Below are positions 27,599 to 36,871 of a stretch of DNA of 64,000 bases, piece by piece. Under the pieces are notes generated by a model. The model made no database searches. It was not told where the DNA came from and was given only the letters and a program-made list of their open reading frames with translations. Position 1 is the first letter of the stretch, and each line of letters starts with the position of its first letter. Origin of the DNA: Methylopila turkensis (GTDB lineage: Bacteria; Pseudomonadota; Alphaproteobacteria; Rhizobiales; Methylopilaceae); assembly GCF_027922325.1 (NCBI RefSeq), contig NZ_BSFL01000001.1, positions 496,001 through 560,000 of the forward strand. Direction: 5' to 3'. The translations under genes and the position numbers were made by a program.

Positions 27599-28096
27599 AT
27601 GACGCTCGTGCCGCCCGCCCGCCGCGCCTATGCGCTCGCGCTCGTCGTGCTCGCGCTCGACCAGGCGCTGAAGCTCTGGGCGCTGTTCGTGTTCGACCTC
27701 GCGGAGAAGGGCCGGGTCGCGGTCGCTCCGATGTTCGACCTCGTGCTGGTCTGGAACACCGGCGTCTCCTACGGCCTGCTGCAGCAGGACAGCGAGTTCG
27801 GCCGCTGGGCGCTGGTCGCGCTCCATGTGGTCGCCTCGATCGCGATCACGATTTGGATCGCGCGCGAGAAGGACGCGTTCTCCGCGCTCGGCCTCGCGCT
27901 CATCCTCGGCGGCGCGATCGGCAACGGAATCGACCGGATCGCCTACGGCGCCGTGGTCGATTACGCGCTGCTGCACTGGGGCGACGCGACCTGGTACGTG
28001 TTCAACCTAGCCGACGCCGCCATCGTTGCGGGGGTCGGGCTGCTTCTGTATGGTGCGCTCCGCGGCCCGAAGAGCGCCGCGGGGGTATCTTCGTAG
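27599..28096 (+). CDS. lspA: Lipoprotein signal peptidase (signal peptidase II)
   Basis: A 165-residue inner-membrane aspartyl protease that cleaves prolipoprotein signal peptides. The catalytic Asp motifs are GGAIGNGIDRIAYGAVVDY and VFNLADAAI, in the normal spacing. LALDQALKLWA near the N-terminus and VWNTGVSYGLL (the F/W-N-x-G-xx-F-like motif) also match, with four membrane helices. It follows ileS after a repeat element. The ATG at 27599 starts just before the first helix. Confidence 0.95.
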   Translation: MTLVPPARRAYALALVVLALDQALKLWALFVFDLAEKGRVAVAPMFDLVLVWNTGVSYGLLQQDSEFGRWALVALHVVASIAITIWIAREKDAFSALGLALILGGAIGNGIDRIAYGAVVDYALLHWGDATWYVFNLADAAIVAGVGLLLYGALRGPKSAAGVSS

Positions 28097-28153
28097 AGCG
28101 CGCGGTCGTCAGGCCTGGCGCTTCGAGGCCATCGCCTGAAGGACCAGTTGACC

Positions 28154-28906
28154 ATGCGCCACGTCACCGTCCGCCTCGCCGCCGCGGCCATCGCCGCCGC
28201 CGGACTGGCCGTCGCCCACCCCGCGCACGCGCAGGACATGGGCTCGAACCCGATCACCGATCTGTTCGACGCCTTCGGCATGGGCGACAAGGAAAAGCCC
28301 GAGATCGAGTATCGCGAGCGGCCGGCGCTGGTGCCGCCGTCGTCGGTGAACCAGCTTCCGGCCCCGCAGGCCAAGGGCGCCGTGGGCCAGGCCACCGGCC
28401 AGTGGCCGTCCGATCCGGACGTCGAGCGCCGGGCGCGCCAGCGCGCCGAAGCCGACCTGCCGCGCACCGAGCAGCGCAGCTACCGCATGGGCGACCGCGA
28501 ATCCCGCCTCGATCCGAGCGAGCTCAAGAGCCGGCGCGTCGCGACCGATCCGGGCGTCGGCGGCTACACCCCGACGCAGGGCGACAACGAGATCTCGCGG
28601 CTGTCGCCGAGCGAGCTCAAGAGCCGCCGGGCCGTGACCCGACGCGACACGGGCGGCTACGCCCCGACCCACGCCGACAATGAGATTACGCGGCTGTCGC
28701 CGAGCGAGGTGAGCGGTCGCAGGTCGACCGCGTCGGCCTCGGAGCCCCTTCCGCCTCCGGTCGCCCCGGTCGGCGAGCGCAAGCGCCTGACCGACCCGCC
28801 GACCGGCTATCTCCAGCCGGCGCAGACCGCGCCCTATTCCGGCCCGCAGACCGCCGCGGCGCAGGACAAGGCCTGGTACCAGAAGCTCAATCCGTTCTCG
28901 AACTGA
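28154..28906 (+). CDS. Secreted protein of unknown function with 31-residue repeats
   Basis: A 250-residue protein with a clear signal peptide (RLAAAAIAAAGLAVAHPAHA, cleavage near AHA|QD). The mature part is polar and low in complexity. Three 31-residue repeats start at residues 117, 148 and 179 with SRLDPSELKSRR, SRLSPSELKSRR and TRLSPSEVSGRR, joined by GGYxPTxxDNEI linkers. The C-terminus (AWYQKLNPFSN) is conserved-looking. ATG 28154 is preferred to TTG 28148. It follows lspA by 57 bases. Periplasmic; no enzyme motif is seen and it does not have a lipobox. Confidence 0.8.
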   Translation: MRHVTVRLAAAAIAAAGLAVAHPAHAQDMGSNPITDLFDAFGMGDKEKPEIEYRERPALVPPSSVNQLPAPQAKGAVGQATGQWPSDPDVERRARQRAEADLPRTEQRSYRMGDRESRLDPSELKSRRVATDPGVGGYTPTQGDNEISRLSPSELKSRRAVTRRDTGGYAPTHADNEITRLSPSEVSGRRSTASASEPLPPPVAPVGERKRLTDPPTGYLQPAQTAPYSGPQTAAAQDKAWYQKLNPFSN

Positions 28907-29157
28907 GCGGCCTCCGGCGCCGCTGATGGGTTCGCCGACGTCGCGCCTCCGGCGCGGCGGGACGGTCGCGCACCTTGGCCGGCGCGCGCTCCGCGAAGGA
29001 TGACGCAAACTTAATCCGCCGCGAGCCGATGTGAGGCGCGTCGCCGCTCGCGCGCCGGAACGCCCGCGCCTATATGTTGGGCGCTGCGCCGGGCGGTCGC
29101 CCGGCCGCCCTGCGGTCTGACCTACGTCCGCGGGCTTCGCTCGACAACGTCAACGCG

Positions 29158-30585
29158 ATGGCTGCAGGATCGATGCTCAAACGTCTCACCGGAGGTTTCG
29201 CCAGAACCATGGCCGCCGTCACGCTCGCAGGCTCCCTCGCCGGCCTCTCGCCGTCCGCGACCGAGGCCGAGCCCGCCCGAGCGGCGGGCCCCCAGGTCTC
29301 CACCTTCACGCTGGACAACGGGCTTGAGGTGGTGGTCATCCCCGACCGGCGCGCCCCGGTCGTGACGCACATGGTCTGGTACAAGGTCGGCTCGGCCGAC
29401 GAGCCGCGCGGCGTCTCCGGCATCGCCCACTTCCTCGAACACCTGATGTTCAAGGGCACCGCCAAGAACCCGGCCGGCGCGTTCTCGAAGCAGGTCGCCG
29501 AGCTCGGCGGGCAGGAGAACGCCTTCACCTCCTTCGACTACACCTCCTATTTCCAGCGGGTCGCCAAGGAGCATCTCGCGACGGTGATGGCCTTCGAGGC
29601 CGACCGGATGACCGGCCTCGTGCTGACCGACGAGGTGGTGAACCCCGAGCGCGACGTGGTGCTGGAGGAGCGCCGCTCGCGCGTCGACGGCGATCCGTCC
29701 TCGCAGCTTTCCGAGGCGGTGGCCGCGACGCTGTTCGTGAACCACCCCTACGGCACGCCGATCATCGGCTGGCAGCATGAGATCGAGAAACTGTCGCGCG
29801 AGGACGCCCTCGCCTTCTACAAGCGCTTCTATACCCCGAACAACGCGATCCTCGTGATCGCCGGCGACGTCGACGCCGACGAGGTCAAGAAGCTCGCCGC
29901 CGACACCTACGGCAAGGTGGAGCGCCGCGCCGATCCCGGCCCGCGCCTGCGCCCGACCGAGCCGGAGCCGCGCGCCGCGCGCCGCGTCTCGCTGTCCGAC
30001 CCGCGGGTGACGCAGCCGTCGATCTCCAAGCAGTTCCTGGCCCCGTCCTACGAGACCGCGGCCGGCGACGAGGCCTACGCGCTCGATCTCGCGGCCCAGA
30101 TCCTTGGCGGCGGCGTCACGAGCCGCGTCTACCGCTCGCTCGTGGTCGAGAAGGGCGTCGCCGCCAGCGCCGGCGCCTGGTACCAGGGCGACGCGCTCGA
30201 CGACGGTCGCTTCGCGATCTACGGCAGCCCCCGCGGCGCGGCGACGCTGCGCGAGGTCGAGGCCGCGCTCGACGAGACCATCGCGCGCTTCCTCGAGGAA
30301 GGCCCGACGGACGGGGAGCTGGAGCGCGCCAAGACCCGGCTCGTCGCCGACACCATCTACGCGCAGGACAGCCAGGCGACGCTCGCCCGGATTTACGGCG
30401 CCTCGCTCGCGACCGGCGGCACGGTCGCCGACGTGCAGAACTGGCCGGCCAAGATCCGCGCCGTGACCGCTGAGGAGGTGCGCGCGGCTGTGCGCGCCGT
30501 GCTCGATCCGCGCCGCAGCGTCACCGGCGAGCTGGTCGGCGCCAAGGCGCCGGCCGCCCGTCCCGCCGCCGAGGCGCGCCCGTGA
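29158..30585 (+). CDS. M16 family zinc metallopeptidase (catalytic subunit)
   Basis: A 475-residue processing-protease/insulinase-family peptidase. The inverted zinc motif HFLEH is at residues 91-95, with the distal Glu in QENAFTSFDYT. An N-terminal signal or anchor segment (TMAAVTLAGSLAGLSPSATEA) suggests export to the periplasm. Downstream matches are VVNPERDVVLEERRSRVDGDP and FYKRFYTPNNAILVIAGDVD. The 29158 start is the first ATG with good length; 29173 is an alternative. It overlaps the next gene by 4 bases (GTGA), so this and its non-catalytic partner are made together, as in bacterial heterodimeric M16B proteases. Confidence 0.93.
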   Translation: MAAGSMLKRLTGGFARTMAAVTLAGSLAGLSPSATEAEPARAAGPQVSTFTLDNGLEVVVIPDRRAPVVTHMVWYKVGSADEPRGVSGIAHFLEHLMFKGTAKNPAGAFSKQVAELGGQENAFTSFDYTSYFQRVAKEHLATVMAFEADRMTGLVLTDEVVNPERDVVLEERRSRVDGDPSSQLSEAVAATLFVNHPYGTPIIGWQHEIEKLSREDALAFYKRFYTPNNAILVIAGDVDADEVKKLAADTYGKVERRADPGPRLRPTEPEPRAARRVSLSDPRVTQPSISKQFLAPSYETAAGDEAYALDLAAQILGGGVTSRVYRSLVVEKGVAASAGAWYQGDALDDGRFAIYGSPRGAATLREVEAALDETIARFLEEGPTDGELERAKTRLVADTIYAQDSQATLARIYGASLATGGTVADVQNWPAKIRAVTAEEVRAAVRAVLDPRRSVTGELVGAKAPAARPAAEARP

Positions 30586-32021
30586 CGGCGCGCGCCGCGT
30601 CGCCCCTGGTCTCCCGCGCCCTGAAAGGACTGTTCGCCGCCATCATGATCACCTCCGCCAGCCTCGCCGCGACCGCCTCCGCCCGCGCCACCGATATCCA
30701 GCGGGTGAAGACGCCCGGCGGGACCGAGGCCTGGCTGGTCGAGGAGACCGCCGTGCCGGTGATCGCGGTCGAGATCGCCTTCCGCAGCGGCGCCGCGCAG
30801 GACCCGGACGGCAAGGAAGGCCTCGCCGGCCTGATGGCGACGCTGTTCGACGAGGGCGCCGGCGACATGTCGGCCGAGGCGTTCCAGCAGACGCTCGAGG
30901 ACAAGGCGATCGAGCTGTCGTTCTCCTCCAGCCGCGACGGCGTGACCGCGAGCCTGCGCGCGCTGCCGGAGACGGTCGACGAGGCGTTCCGCCTGCTCGG
31001 CCTCGCGCTGTCGAAGCCGCGCTTCGACCAGGACGCGCTCGACCGCATGCGCGGCCAGGTGTCCGCCCAGATCCGCCGCAACGCGCTCGATCCGGACGAT
31101 CTCGCCGGACGCACTTTCTTCGCCACGGCGTTTCCGGGCCATCCCTACAGCCGGCCCACCCGCGGCACGCTGGCGAGCCTCGCGAGCCTGACCCGCGACG
31201 ACCTCGTGGCGTTCCACAAGCGCCAGATCGCCCGCGACAACGTGGTGATCGGCGTCGTCGGCGCGATCGACGCCGAGCGGCTGAAGGGCCTCGTCGACGG
31301 CGCGCTGAGCGGCCTTCCGGCCAAGGCCGAGCTCACCCCCGTGCCGACCGTGACGCCCCAGGGCGCCGGCCGCACCGAGGTGTTGGAGCTCGACGTGCCG
31401 CAGAGCTCGATCATCTTCGGGCGCCCCGGTCCGCTCCGGAACGACGACGACTTCATCCCCGCCTATGTGGCGAACCACATCCTCGGCGGCGGCACGTTCT
31501 CGTCGCGCCTGTTCAACGAGGTGCGTGAGAAGCGCGGCCTCGCCTACTCCGTCTACAGCTATCTGCAGCCGTTCGACCACGGCGGCCTGCTGCTCGGCGG
31601 CGTCGCGACCCGCAACGACCGCGCCGGCCAGTCGGTCGACCTGATCCGCGCTGAGATCGCCCGCATGGCGAAGGACGGCCCGACGGCGGAGGAGCTCGCC
31701 AGCGCCAAGCGCTACCTCATCGGCTCCTTCGCGCTGCGCTTCGACACCTCGGCGAAGATCGCGAACCAGCTCGTGCAGCTCCAGCTCGACGATCTCGGCA
31801 TCGACTACATCGACCGCCGCAACGCGATGGTCGAGGCGGTGACGCCAGAAGAGGTCAGGGCCGCGGCCGCCAAGCTGTTCGACGGCGGCAAGCTGCTGGT
31901 GGTCGCGGTCGGAAAGCCCGCCGGCCTCGCCGACGCCAACATCCGCAAGCCGCCGGCGCCGGACGCGGCCGGCGACGCCCTCGGCGCACCTGCGCCCGCC
32001 CCCGGCGGCGCGCCGCGCTGA
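30582..32021 (+). CDS. M16 family peptidase-like protein (non-catalytic subunit)
   Basis: A 479-residue M16 homologue that lacks the HxxEH zinc motif: the corresponding segment reads GLAGLMATLFDEGAGD. It keeps the substrate-binding Arg/Tyr signature of inactive partners (NEVREKRGLAYSVYSYL near residue 310) and a signal peptide (LFAAIMITSASLAATASARA). The GTG start overlaps the stop of the catalytic gene, strongly suggesting a heterodimer. By analogy with mitochondrial processing peptidase and bacterial M16B pairs it would bind the peptide while the partner cleaves. The natural substrate is unknown. Confidence 0.92.
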   Translation: MTARAASPLVSRALKGLFAAIMITSASLAATASARATDIQRVKTPGGTEAWLVEETAVPVIAVEIAFRSGAAQDPDGKEGLAGLMATLFDEGAGDMSAEAFQQTLEDKAIELSFSSSRDGVTASLRALPETVDEAFRLLGLALSKPRFDQDALDRMRGQVSAQIRRNALDPDDLAGRTFFATAFPGHPYSRPTRGTLASLASLTRDDLVAFHKRQIARDNVVIGVVGAIDAERLKGLVDGALSGLPAKAELTPVPTVTPQGAGRTEVLELDVPQSSIIFGRPGPLRNDDDFIPAYVANHILGGGTFSSRLFNEVREKRGLAYSVYSYLQPFDHGGLLLGGVATRNDRAGQSVDLIRAEIARMAKDGPTAEELASAKRYLIGSFALRFDTSAKIANQLVQLQLDDLGIDYIDRRNAMVEAVTPEEVRAAAAKLFDGGKLLVVAVGKPAGLADANIRKPPAPDAAGDALGAPAPAPGGAPR

Positions 32022-32052
32022 GGCTTTTGCGGAGCCCGTCTGCTCCGCCCTC

Positions 32053-32154
32053 GTGTCCCGGCCTCGAGCCGGGACACGTAACCGCTGCGTCTTACGCCAG
32101 AACGCGACGCTGGCCTCAAGTTCGTCGAGGCCTAAGTCCCGGCCAAGGCCGGGA
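32053..32154. repeat. Dispersed palindromic element, GTGTCCCGGCC family, between M16 gene and gntP
   Basis: GTGTCCCGGCCTCGAGCCGGGACAC is itself a near-perfect hairpin. The right end AAGTCCCGGCCAAGGCCGGGA is an inverted copy, and the middle holds a further hairpin (GGCCTC...GAGGCC). It lies between convergent genes and may also end transcription. Confidence 0.75.
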
Positions 32155-32167
32155 GCCTCGCGCCCTC

Positions 32168-33553
32168 TTACGCCAGCACGAAGATCAGCCCGGCGATCGC
32201 GAAGCCCATCACGCTGATCAGGGTCTCCAGCACCGTCCAGGTCTTGAGCGTGGTCTTCAGGTCCATCTCGAAGAACCGGCCGACCAGCCAGAATCCGCTG
32301 TCGTTGACGTGGCTCGCGATCACGGAGCCCGCGGCGAGCGCCAGCACGACCGCGGCGGACTCGACCGAATTGTAGCCGGCCGCTGCGACCGCCGGCTGCA
32401 CTAGGCCGGCCGCGGTGATGAGCGCGACCGTCGCCGAGCCCTGCGCGATCCGCAGCGCTGCGGCGATGACGTAGCCCGCCACGAACACGTGCATGCCGAG
32501 ATCGTTCAGCGTCTGCGACAGCGCGCCCCCGATGCCGCTTTCCCGCAGCACGCCGCCGAACATGCCGCCGGCGCCGGTGATCAGGGTGATGGCGCAGATC
32601 GGGCCAAGCGCGCCGTCGACCAGCTTCTCGAGTTCGCCGAGCCCCTTTCCGCGACGGACGCCCAGCACGTAGGTCGCGACCAGCACAGCCACCAGCAGCG
32701 CGATCGGCGTCTGGCCGAGCGTGCGGGCCGTGACGAACCACGTCGCCTTGCGGTCGAAGACGCCGGCGGCGGCGAGGAAGTCGAGCCCGGTGTTGACGAA
32801 GATGATCGCGAGCGGCAGCAGCAGCAGCCAGATCACGGTCGAGGACTTGGGCGGGTTCGGATCGTGCGCCGCCTGCGGACCGCCGGACAAAAGCTCCGGC
32901 ACCTTCACCTCGATGCGCTTGCCGATCCAGAGGCCGAACAGGTAGCTCGTAACGTACCAGGTCGGCACCGCGACCACGAGGCCGAGCAGGGTTACGAGGC
33001 CGATGTCGGACTTCAGCAGCTCGGTCGCGGCCACAGGCCCCGGATGCGGCGGCACGAACACGTGCATGACCGAGAACGCGCCCGCGGCCGGGATGCCGTA
33101 GCGCAGCAGGCCGCCGCCGAGCCGCTTCGCGACCGAGAAGATGATCGGCAGCATCACCACGAGGCCGGCGTCGAAGAAGATCGGGAAGCCAAAGATCAGC
33201 GACGCGACGCCGAGCGCGAACGGCGCCCGCTTTTCGCCGAACAGCCGGATCAGGTCGTCGGCGAGCGCCTGCGCGCCGCCCGAGACCTCCACGAGCCGGC
33301 CGAGCATGGCGCCGAGGCCGACGAGCAGCGCCACGGTGCCGAGCGTCGTGCCGAAGCCTGCGATCAGGGTCGGCACCACCTTCTCCGGCGCGATGCCGGC
33401 CGCGAAGGCGGTGACGAGGCTGACCAGGATCAGCGCCAGGAAGGCGTGCATGCGGAAGCGCATGATCAGCACGAGCAGCGCCGCGATGGCGGCGGCGGCG
33501 ATCAGCAGCAAGGGTGCGGCGCCCATGGCGGGCGCGGCGGCGGCAGGGGTCAT
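32168..33553 (-). CDS. gntP: Gluconate:H+ symporter, GntP family
   Basis: A 461-residue inner-membrane permease with about twelve to fourteen helices. Family features are GTTLGTVALLVGLGAMLGRLVEVSGGA, the conserved GFPIFFDAGLVVMLPIIFS segment and VFVPPHPGPVAA near residue 165, plus SHVNDSGFWLVGRFFEM near the C-terminus. The start has GGGAGAG upstream. It follows gntK by 22 bases, so gluconate uptake and phosphorylation form one operon. No gluconate repressor gene is adjacent. Confidence 0.93.
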   Translation of the reverse strand: MTPAAAAPAMGAAPLLLIAAAAIAALLVLIMRFRMHAFLALILVSLVTAFAAGIAPEKVVPTLIAGFGTTLGTVALLVGLGAMLGRLVEVSGGAQALADDLIRLFGEKRAPFALGVASLIFGFPIFFDAGLVVMLPIIFSVAKRLGGGLLRYGIPAAGAFSVMHVFVPPHPGPVAATELLKSDIGLVTLLGLVVAVPTWYVTSYLFGLWIGKRIEVKVPELLSGGPQAAHDPNPPKSSTVIWLLLLPLAIIFVNTGLDFLAAAGVFDRKATWFVTARTLGQTPIALLVAVLVATYVLGVRRGKGLGELEKLVDGALGPICAITLITGAGGMFGGVLRESGIGGALSQTLNDLGMHVFVAGYVIAAALRIAQGSATVALITAAGLVQPAVAAAGYNSVESAAVVLALAAGSVIASHVNDSGFWLVGRFFEMDLKTTLKTWTVLETLISVMGFAIAGLIFVLA

Positions 33554-33575
33554 CGGGTCTCTCCCTCGGGGAAGG

Positions 33576-34133
33576 TCAGCCGCGCGCGGCGACGGCGCGG
33601 GGCGCCGGATCGCCTAGCCCGAGCGCCGCGAGCGCCCGTGCGACGACCGTGTCCGGGTCCGCGTTGACGTCGACGAGAACGCCGTCCGTCTCGTCCGGCG
33701 CGAGCTTCTCCAGCGCCTCGAACTGGGAATCGAGCAGGGAGACCGGCATGTAGTGTCCGGTCCGCTTCGCCATCCGCTCCTTCACGAGCGCGAGCTCGCC
33801 GACGAGCTCGACGAAGCTGAGTTCGACGGTCGCGCCGCGCAGCACCTCGCGGTAGCGCCGCTTCAGCGCCGAACAGGTGACGACGCTGGACGATCCGGCC
33901 GCGCCGTGGTCCGAGATCCAGTCGCGGATGCTCGCGAGCCAAGGGGCGCGGTCGTCGTCGTCGAGCGGAATTCCGGCCGACATCTGCTCGATGTTCGCCG
34001 GCGGGTGGAACTCGTCGGCCTCCGCGAACAGCCAGCCGAGCCGGCCCGCCAACGCCTTGGCGACGGTGGTCTTTCCCACCCCGGACGGTCCCATCACCAC
34101 GACGCATCGCGCGCCTCGCTGCGTTTCCGGCAT
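33576..34133 (-). CDS. gntK: Gluconokinase
   Basis: A 185-residue ATP-dependent kinase making 6-phosphogluconate for the Entner-Doudoroff or pentose phosphate route. The P-loop is VVVMGPSGVGKTTVAKAL at the N-terminus, followed by the family signature FAEADEFHPPANIEQMSAGIPLDDDDRAPWL, SSVVTCSALKRRYRE and KRTGHYMPVSLLDSQFEALE. The ATG at 34133 has AGGGAGG 5 bases upstream; longer in-frame starts add unrelated residues. It is first in the gntK-gntP operon, divergent from mutL. Confidence 0.95.
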   Translation of the reverse strand: MPETQRGARCVVVMGPSGVGKTTVAKALAGRLGWLFAEADEFHPPANIEQMSAGIPLDDDDRAPWLASIRDWISDHGAAGSSSVVTCSALKRRYREVLRGATVELSFVELVGELALVKERMAKRTGHYMPVSLLDSQFEALEKLAPDETDGVLVDVNADPDTVVARALAALGLGDPAPRAVAARG

Positions 34134-34361
34134 CTGAGCCTCCCTCGGCCTGCTCTTGTTGGGCCGACCTTCGCGCCGCCGGCGGGATGCGTCAAATAGC
34201 GCAGGTTGCACGCCCTCGGGCCCCTGCGTCGACGCAAACCTCTCCGGGCGCGAAAGCACGCAAGACCCCTCCCGTCGCAGCGGGGACGAACCATGTCCAT
34301 GCCCGGCGGCAGGCTCTAGACTGGGCCTCGACTCGCACACATCGAGAAGCCGCGCCCGCCG

Positions 34362-36164
34362 ATGCCTGTCCGCCTGCTCTCCGACGTCGTCGCGAACCGC
34401 ATCGCCGCGGGCGAGGTGGTGGAGCGCCCGGCGTCCGTCGTGAAGGAGCTTGCCGAGAACGCGCTCGACGCCGGCGCGCGCCGGATCGAGGTGGCGTTGC
34501 AGGGCGGCGGCGCGCGGCTGATCCGCGTCGCCGACGACGGCTGCGGCATGGAGCGCGACGATCTCACGCTCGCGGTGGAGCGGTTCGCGACCTCGAAGAT
34601 CGCCTCCGACGCCGATCTCGTCGGGATCGCCACCATGGGCTTCCGCGGCGAGGCGCTGCCCTCGATCGGCGCGGTGGCGCGGCTCGGGATCGAGACCCGG
34701 ACCGCCGGCTCAGCCCACGGCTGGCGGCTGTCGGTCGAAGGCGGCGTCAAGTCCGAGCCCGAACCCGCGGCGCTTCCCCACGGCACGCGCATCACCGTGC
34801 GCGACCTGTTCTTCGCCACCCCGGCGCGCGCCAAGTTCCTGAAGACCGACCGCGCCGAGGGCCAGGCCGCGGCCGAGGTGGTGCGCCGGCTCGCGCTGGC
34901 CGCGCCGCAGGTCGACTGGACGCTCTCGCTCGAGGACCGGACGCTGCGCTTTCCCGCCGTCTCCGACGACGACGCCGGCCGCGCCGAGCGCATGGCGCAG
35001 GTTCTGGGCGCGGAGGTCGCCGAGGCGGTCGTCGCGATCGCGGGGACGCGCGAGGGCGCCGCGATCGCCGGCCATGTCGGCCTCAGCCACCTGCACCGCG
35101 CGACGGCCGCGGCGATCCACCTCTCCGTCAACGGCCGCCCGGTGCGCGACCGCCTGCTCGTCGGCGCGCTCAAGGCCGCCTATCAGGATGTGACGCCGCG
35201 CGACCGCTGGCCGGTCGCGGCCCTCGACATCCGCGTCGGCGCCGGCGAGGTCGACGTCAACGTGCACCCGGCCAAGGCCGAGGTGCGGTTCCGCGATCCC
35301 GGCCTGATCCGCGCTCTGCTGATCTCGACCGTGCGGGCGGCGCTCGCCGAGCGCGGCCCCGCGCCCTACGCCGCCGGCGGGGCGGAGCTGGCGCGCTTCG
35401 CCGCCGCGCCCTTCGGCCACCGGCCCGCGGCCCGGCCGGCGACCCCGACGCGCTGGCCGCAGCCGGCCCCGCGGCGCGGCTTCGGCGAGGCGGCGCAGGC
35501 GGCGTTCTCGGTCGATCTCGTCGACTTGGCCCCCGCGGCCGACCCGCAGGTCGCCGCGGCCGCGCCCGACGCCGCGCTCGACCGCCCGCTCGGCGCCGCC
35601 AAGGCCCATCTGCACGACACCTATGTGCTGGCCGAAACCCGCGACGGCGTCGTGCTGGTCGACGCGCATGCGGCGCATGAGCGCCTGAAATACGAGGAGC
35701 TGAAGCGACTGCGCGCCGCCTCCGGCGTGCCCCGCCAGGAGCTTCTGGTCCCGGACGTGGTCGACCTCGACCCGGCCGACGCCGAACGGGTGCTGGCCGC
35801 GGCCGACCTGCTGGCCGGGCTCGGCCTTGCGGTCGAGGGTTTTGGGCCCGGCGCCGTTCTGGTGCGCGCGACGCCCGCGCCGCTCGGCCCCTGTGACGGC
35901 GCCGCGCTGCTGCGCGACGTGGCCGAAGCGCTCGCCGAAGGCGACGCCGAAGCGGCGCCGGTGGCGCGCCGGCTCGACCACATCCTCGCGACGGTCGCCT
36001 GCCACGGCTCGGTGCGCGCCGGCCGCAAGCTCAAGCCCGACGAGATGAACGCGCTGCTGCGCGCGATCGAGGCCGAGCCCGCCGCCTCGACCTGCAACCA
36101 CGGCCGCCCCACCTTCGTGCGGCTCTCTACCGCCGACCTCGAAAAGCTGTTCGGCCGGAGGTGA
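34362..36164 (+). CDS. mutL: DNA mismatch repair protein MutL
   Basis: A 600-residue GHKL ATPase coordinating mismatch repair. The N-terminus has the ATP motifs IAAGEVVERPASVVKELAENALDAGA, VADDGCGM, TSKI and GFRGEALPSIGAVA. The second domain shows SVNGRPVRDRLL and VNVHPAKAEVRF. The C-terminal dimerisation domain has DAHAAHERLKYEEL and ATVACHGSVRAGRKL, followed by CNHGRPTFVRLS, part of the endonuclease-site region typical of organisms without MutH. The middle linker is Ala/Pro-rich. The start gives the standard N-terminus. Confidence 0.96.
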   Translation: MPVRLLSDVVANRIAAGEVVERPASVVKELAENALDAGARRIEVALQGGGARLIRVADDGCGMERDDLTLAVERFATSKIASDADLVGIATMGFRGEALPSIGAVARLGIETRTAGSAHGWRLSVEGGVKSEPEPAALPHGTRITVRDLFFATPARAKFLKTDRAEGQAAAEVVRRLALAAPQVDWTLSLEDRTLRFPAVSDDDAGRAERMAQVLGAEVAEAVVAIAGTREGAAIAGHVGLSHLHRATAAAIHLSVNGRPVRDRLLVGALKAAYQDVTPRDRWPVAALDIRVGAGEVDVNVHPAKAEVRFRDPGLIRALLISTVRAALAERGPAPYAAGGAELARFAAAPFGHRPAARPATPTRWPQPAPRRGFGEAAQAAFSVDLVDLAPAADPQVAAAAPDAALDRPLGAAKAHLHDTYVLAETRDGVVLVDAHAAHERLKYEELKRLRAASGVPRQELLVPDVVDLDPADAERVLAAADLLAGLGLAVEGFGPGAVLVRATPAPLGPCDGAALLRDVAEALAEGDAEAAPVARRLDHILATVACHGSVRAGRKLKPDEMNALLRAIEAEPAASTCNHGRPTFVRLSTADLEKLFGRR

Positions 36165-36241
36165 CGCCCGCCAGGGTTGATCGGGCCGCCATGCTCCCGC
36201 ACACAGAATTGACGCTCATCGAATCGCCGGGGAAGGCCGCC

Positions 36242-36847
36242 ATGCTGGAACAGACCGCCGCCGATCTGCTGATCCGCCTCGCCGCCGTCTATGCGCTGCT
36301 CGGCCTGTTCGTCGCGCTGACGGTGATCGTCGCGCTCACCGCAGTGCGGCTCATCGCCGTGCCGAAGCTGCTGCGCACCGCGCTCTACGGCGTCTACGCG
36401 CTCGCCGGCGTCGGGCTTGTCGTCGGCTGGCTCGCGGGGGCGCTGCAGCCGCCGGACACGGCCGCCACGCAGGTCGCCGCCGCCGCCGAGAGCGCCAAGG
36501 CGTTCCAGGCCCGCAACAGCGCGATCGTGGCCTCGGACTCAGGCCAGATTCCGGTTGGGCAGGTGGGCACGGTCTACATCCAGGTCCCCGACATGGACGC
36601 CCGCTTCGCCGCTGAGAACCTGTGGCGCACGCTGAGGGCGGCCGGCTTCCAGTCGCCGGGCATCGAGGTCATCTCCGGCCGCTCTCCGGCCGAGCCCGAG
36701 GTGCGCTACTTCAACGACGCCGACAAGCCCCTCGCCGAGCAGGTCGCGGCGCTCGCGGCCCAGCACGGGCTGAAGGGCTCGGTGGTGAAGACGATCGCGA
36801 ACTACACCGCGCCGCCCGGCCAGATGGAGTTCTGGTACCCGCGCTGA
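36242..36847 (+). CDS. Membrane-anchored protein of unknown function (paralogue A)
   Basis: A 201-residue protein with two N-terminal transmembrane segments (about residues 9-35 and 43-65), a short Ala-rich linker and a C-terminal soluble domain. The soluble domain has VGTVYIQVPDMDA, TLRAAGFQSPGIEVI, PEVRYFNDADKPLAEQVAALA and the final GQMEFWYPR. This resembles LytR C-terminal/SPOR-like small alpha-beta modules, but I cannot name a family. The ATG at 36242 has GAAGG 5 bases upstream and is preferred to ATG 36191. It lies 24 bases before a diguanylate cyclase gene; a second copy of the same protein type follows at 38239. Confidence 0.8.
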   Translation: MLEQTAADLLIRLAAVYALLGLFVALTVIVALTAVRLIAVPKLLRTALYGVYALAGVGLVVGWLAGALQPPDTAATQVAAAAESAKAFQARNSAIVASDSGQIPVGQVGTVYIQVPDMDARFAAENLWRTLRAAGFQSPGIEVISGRSPAEPEVRYFNDADKPLAEQVAALAAQHGLKGSVVKTIANYTAPPGQMEFWYPR

Positions 36848-36871
36848 CGGCGGCGGCGGGCGGCTCTGCGC

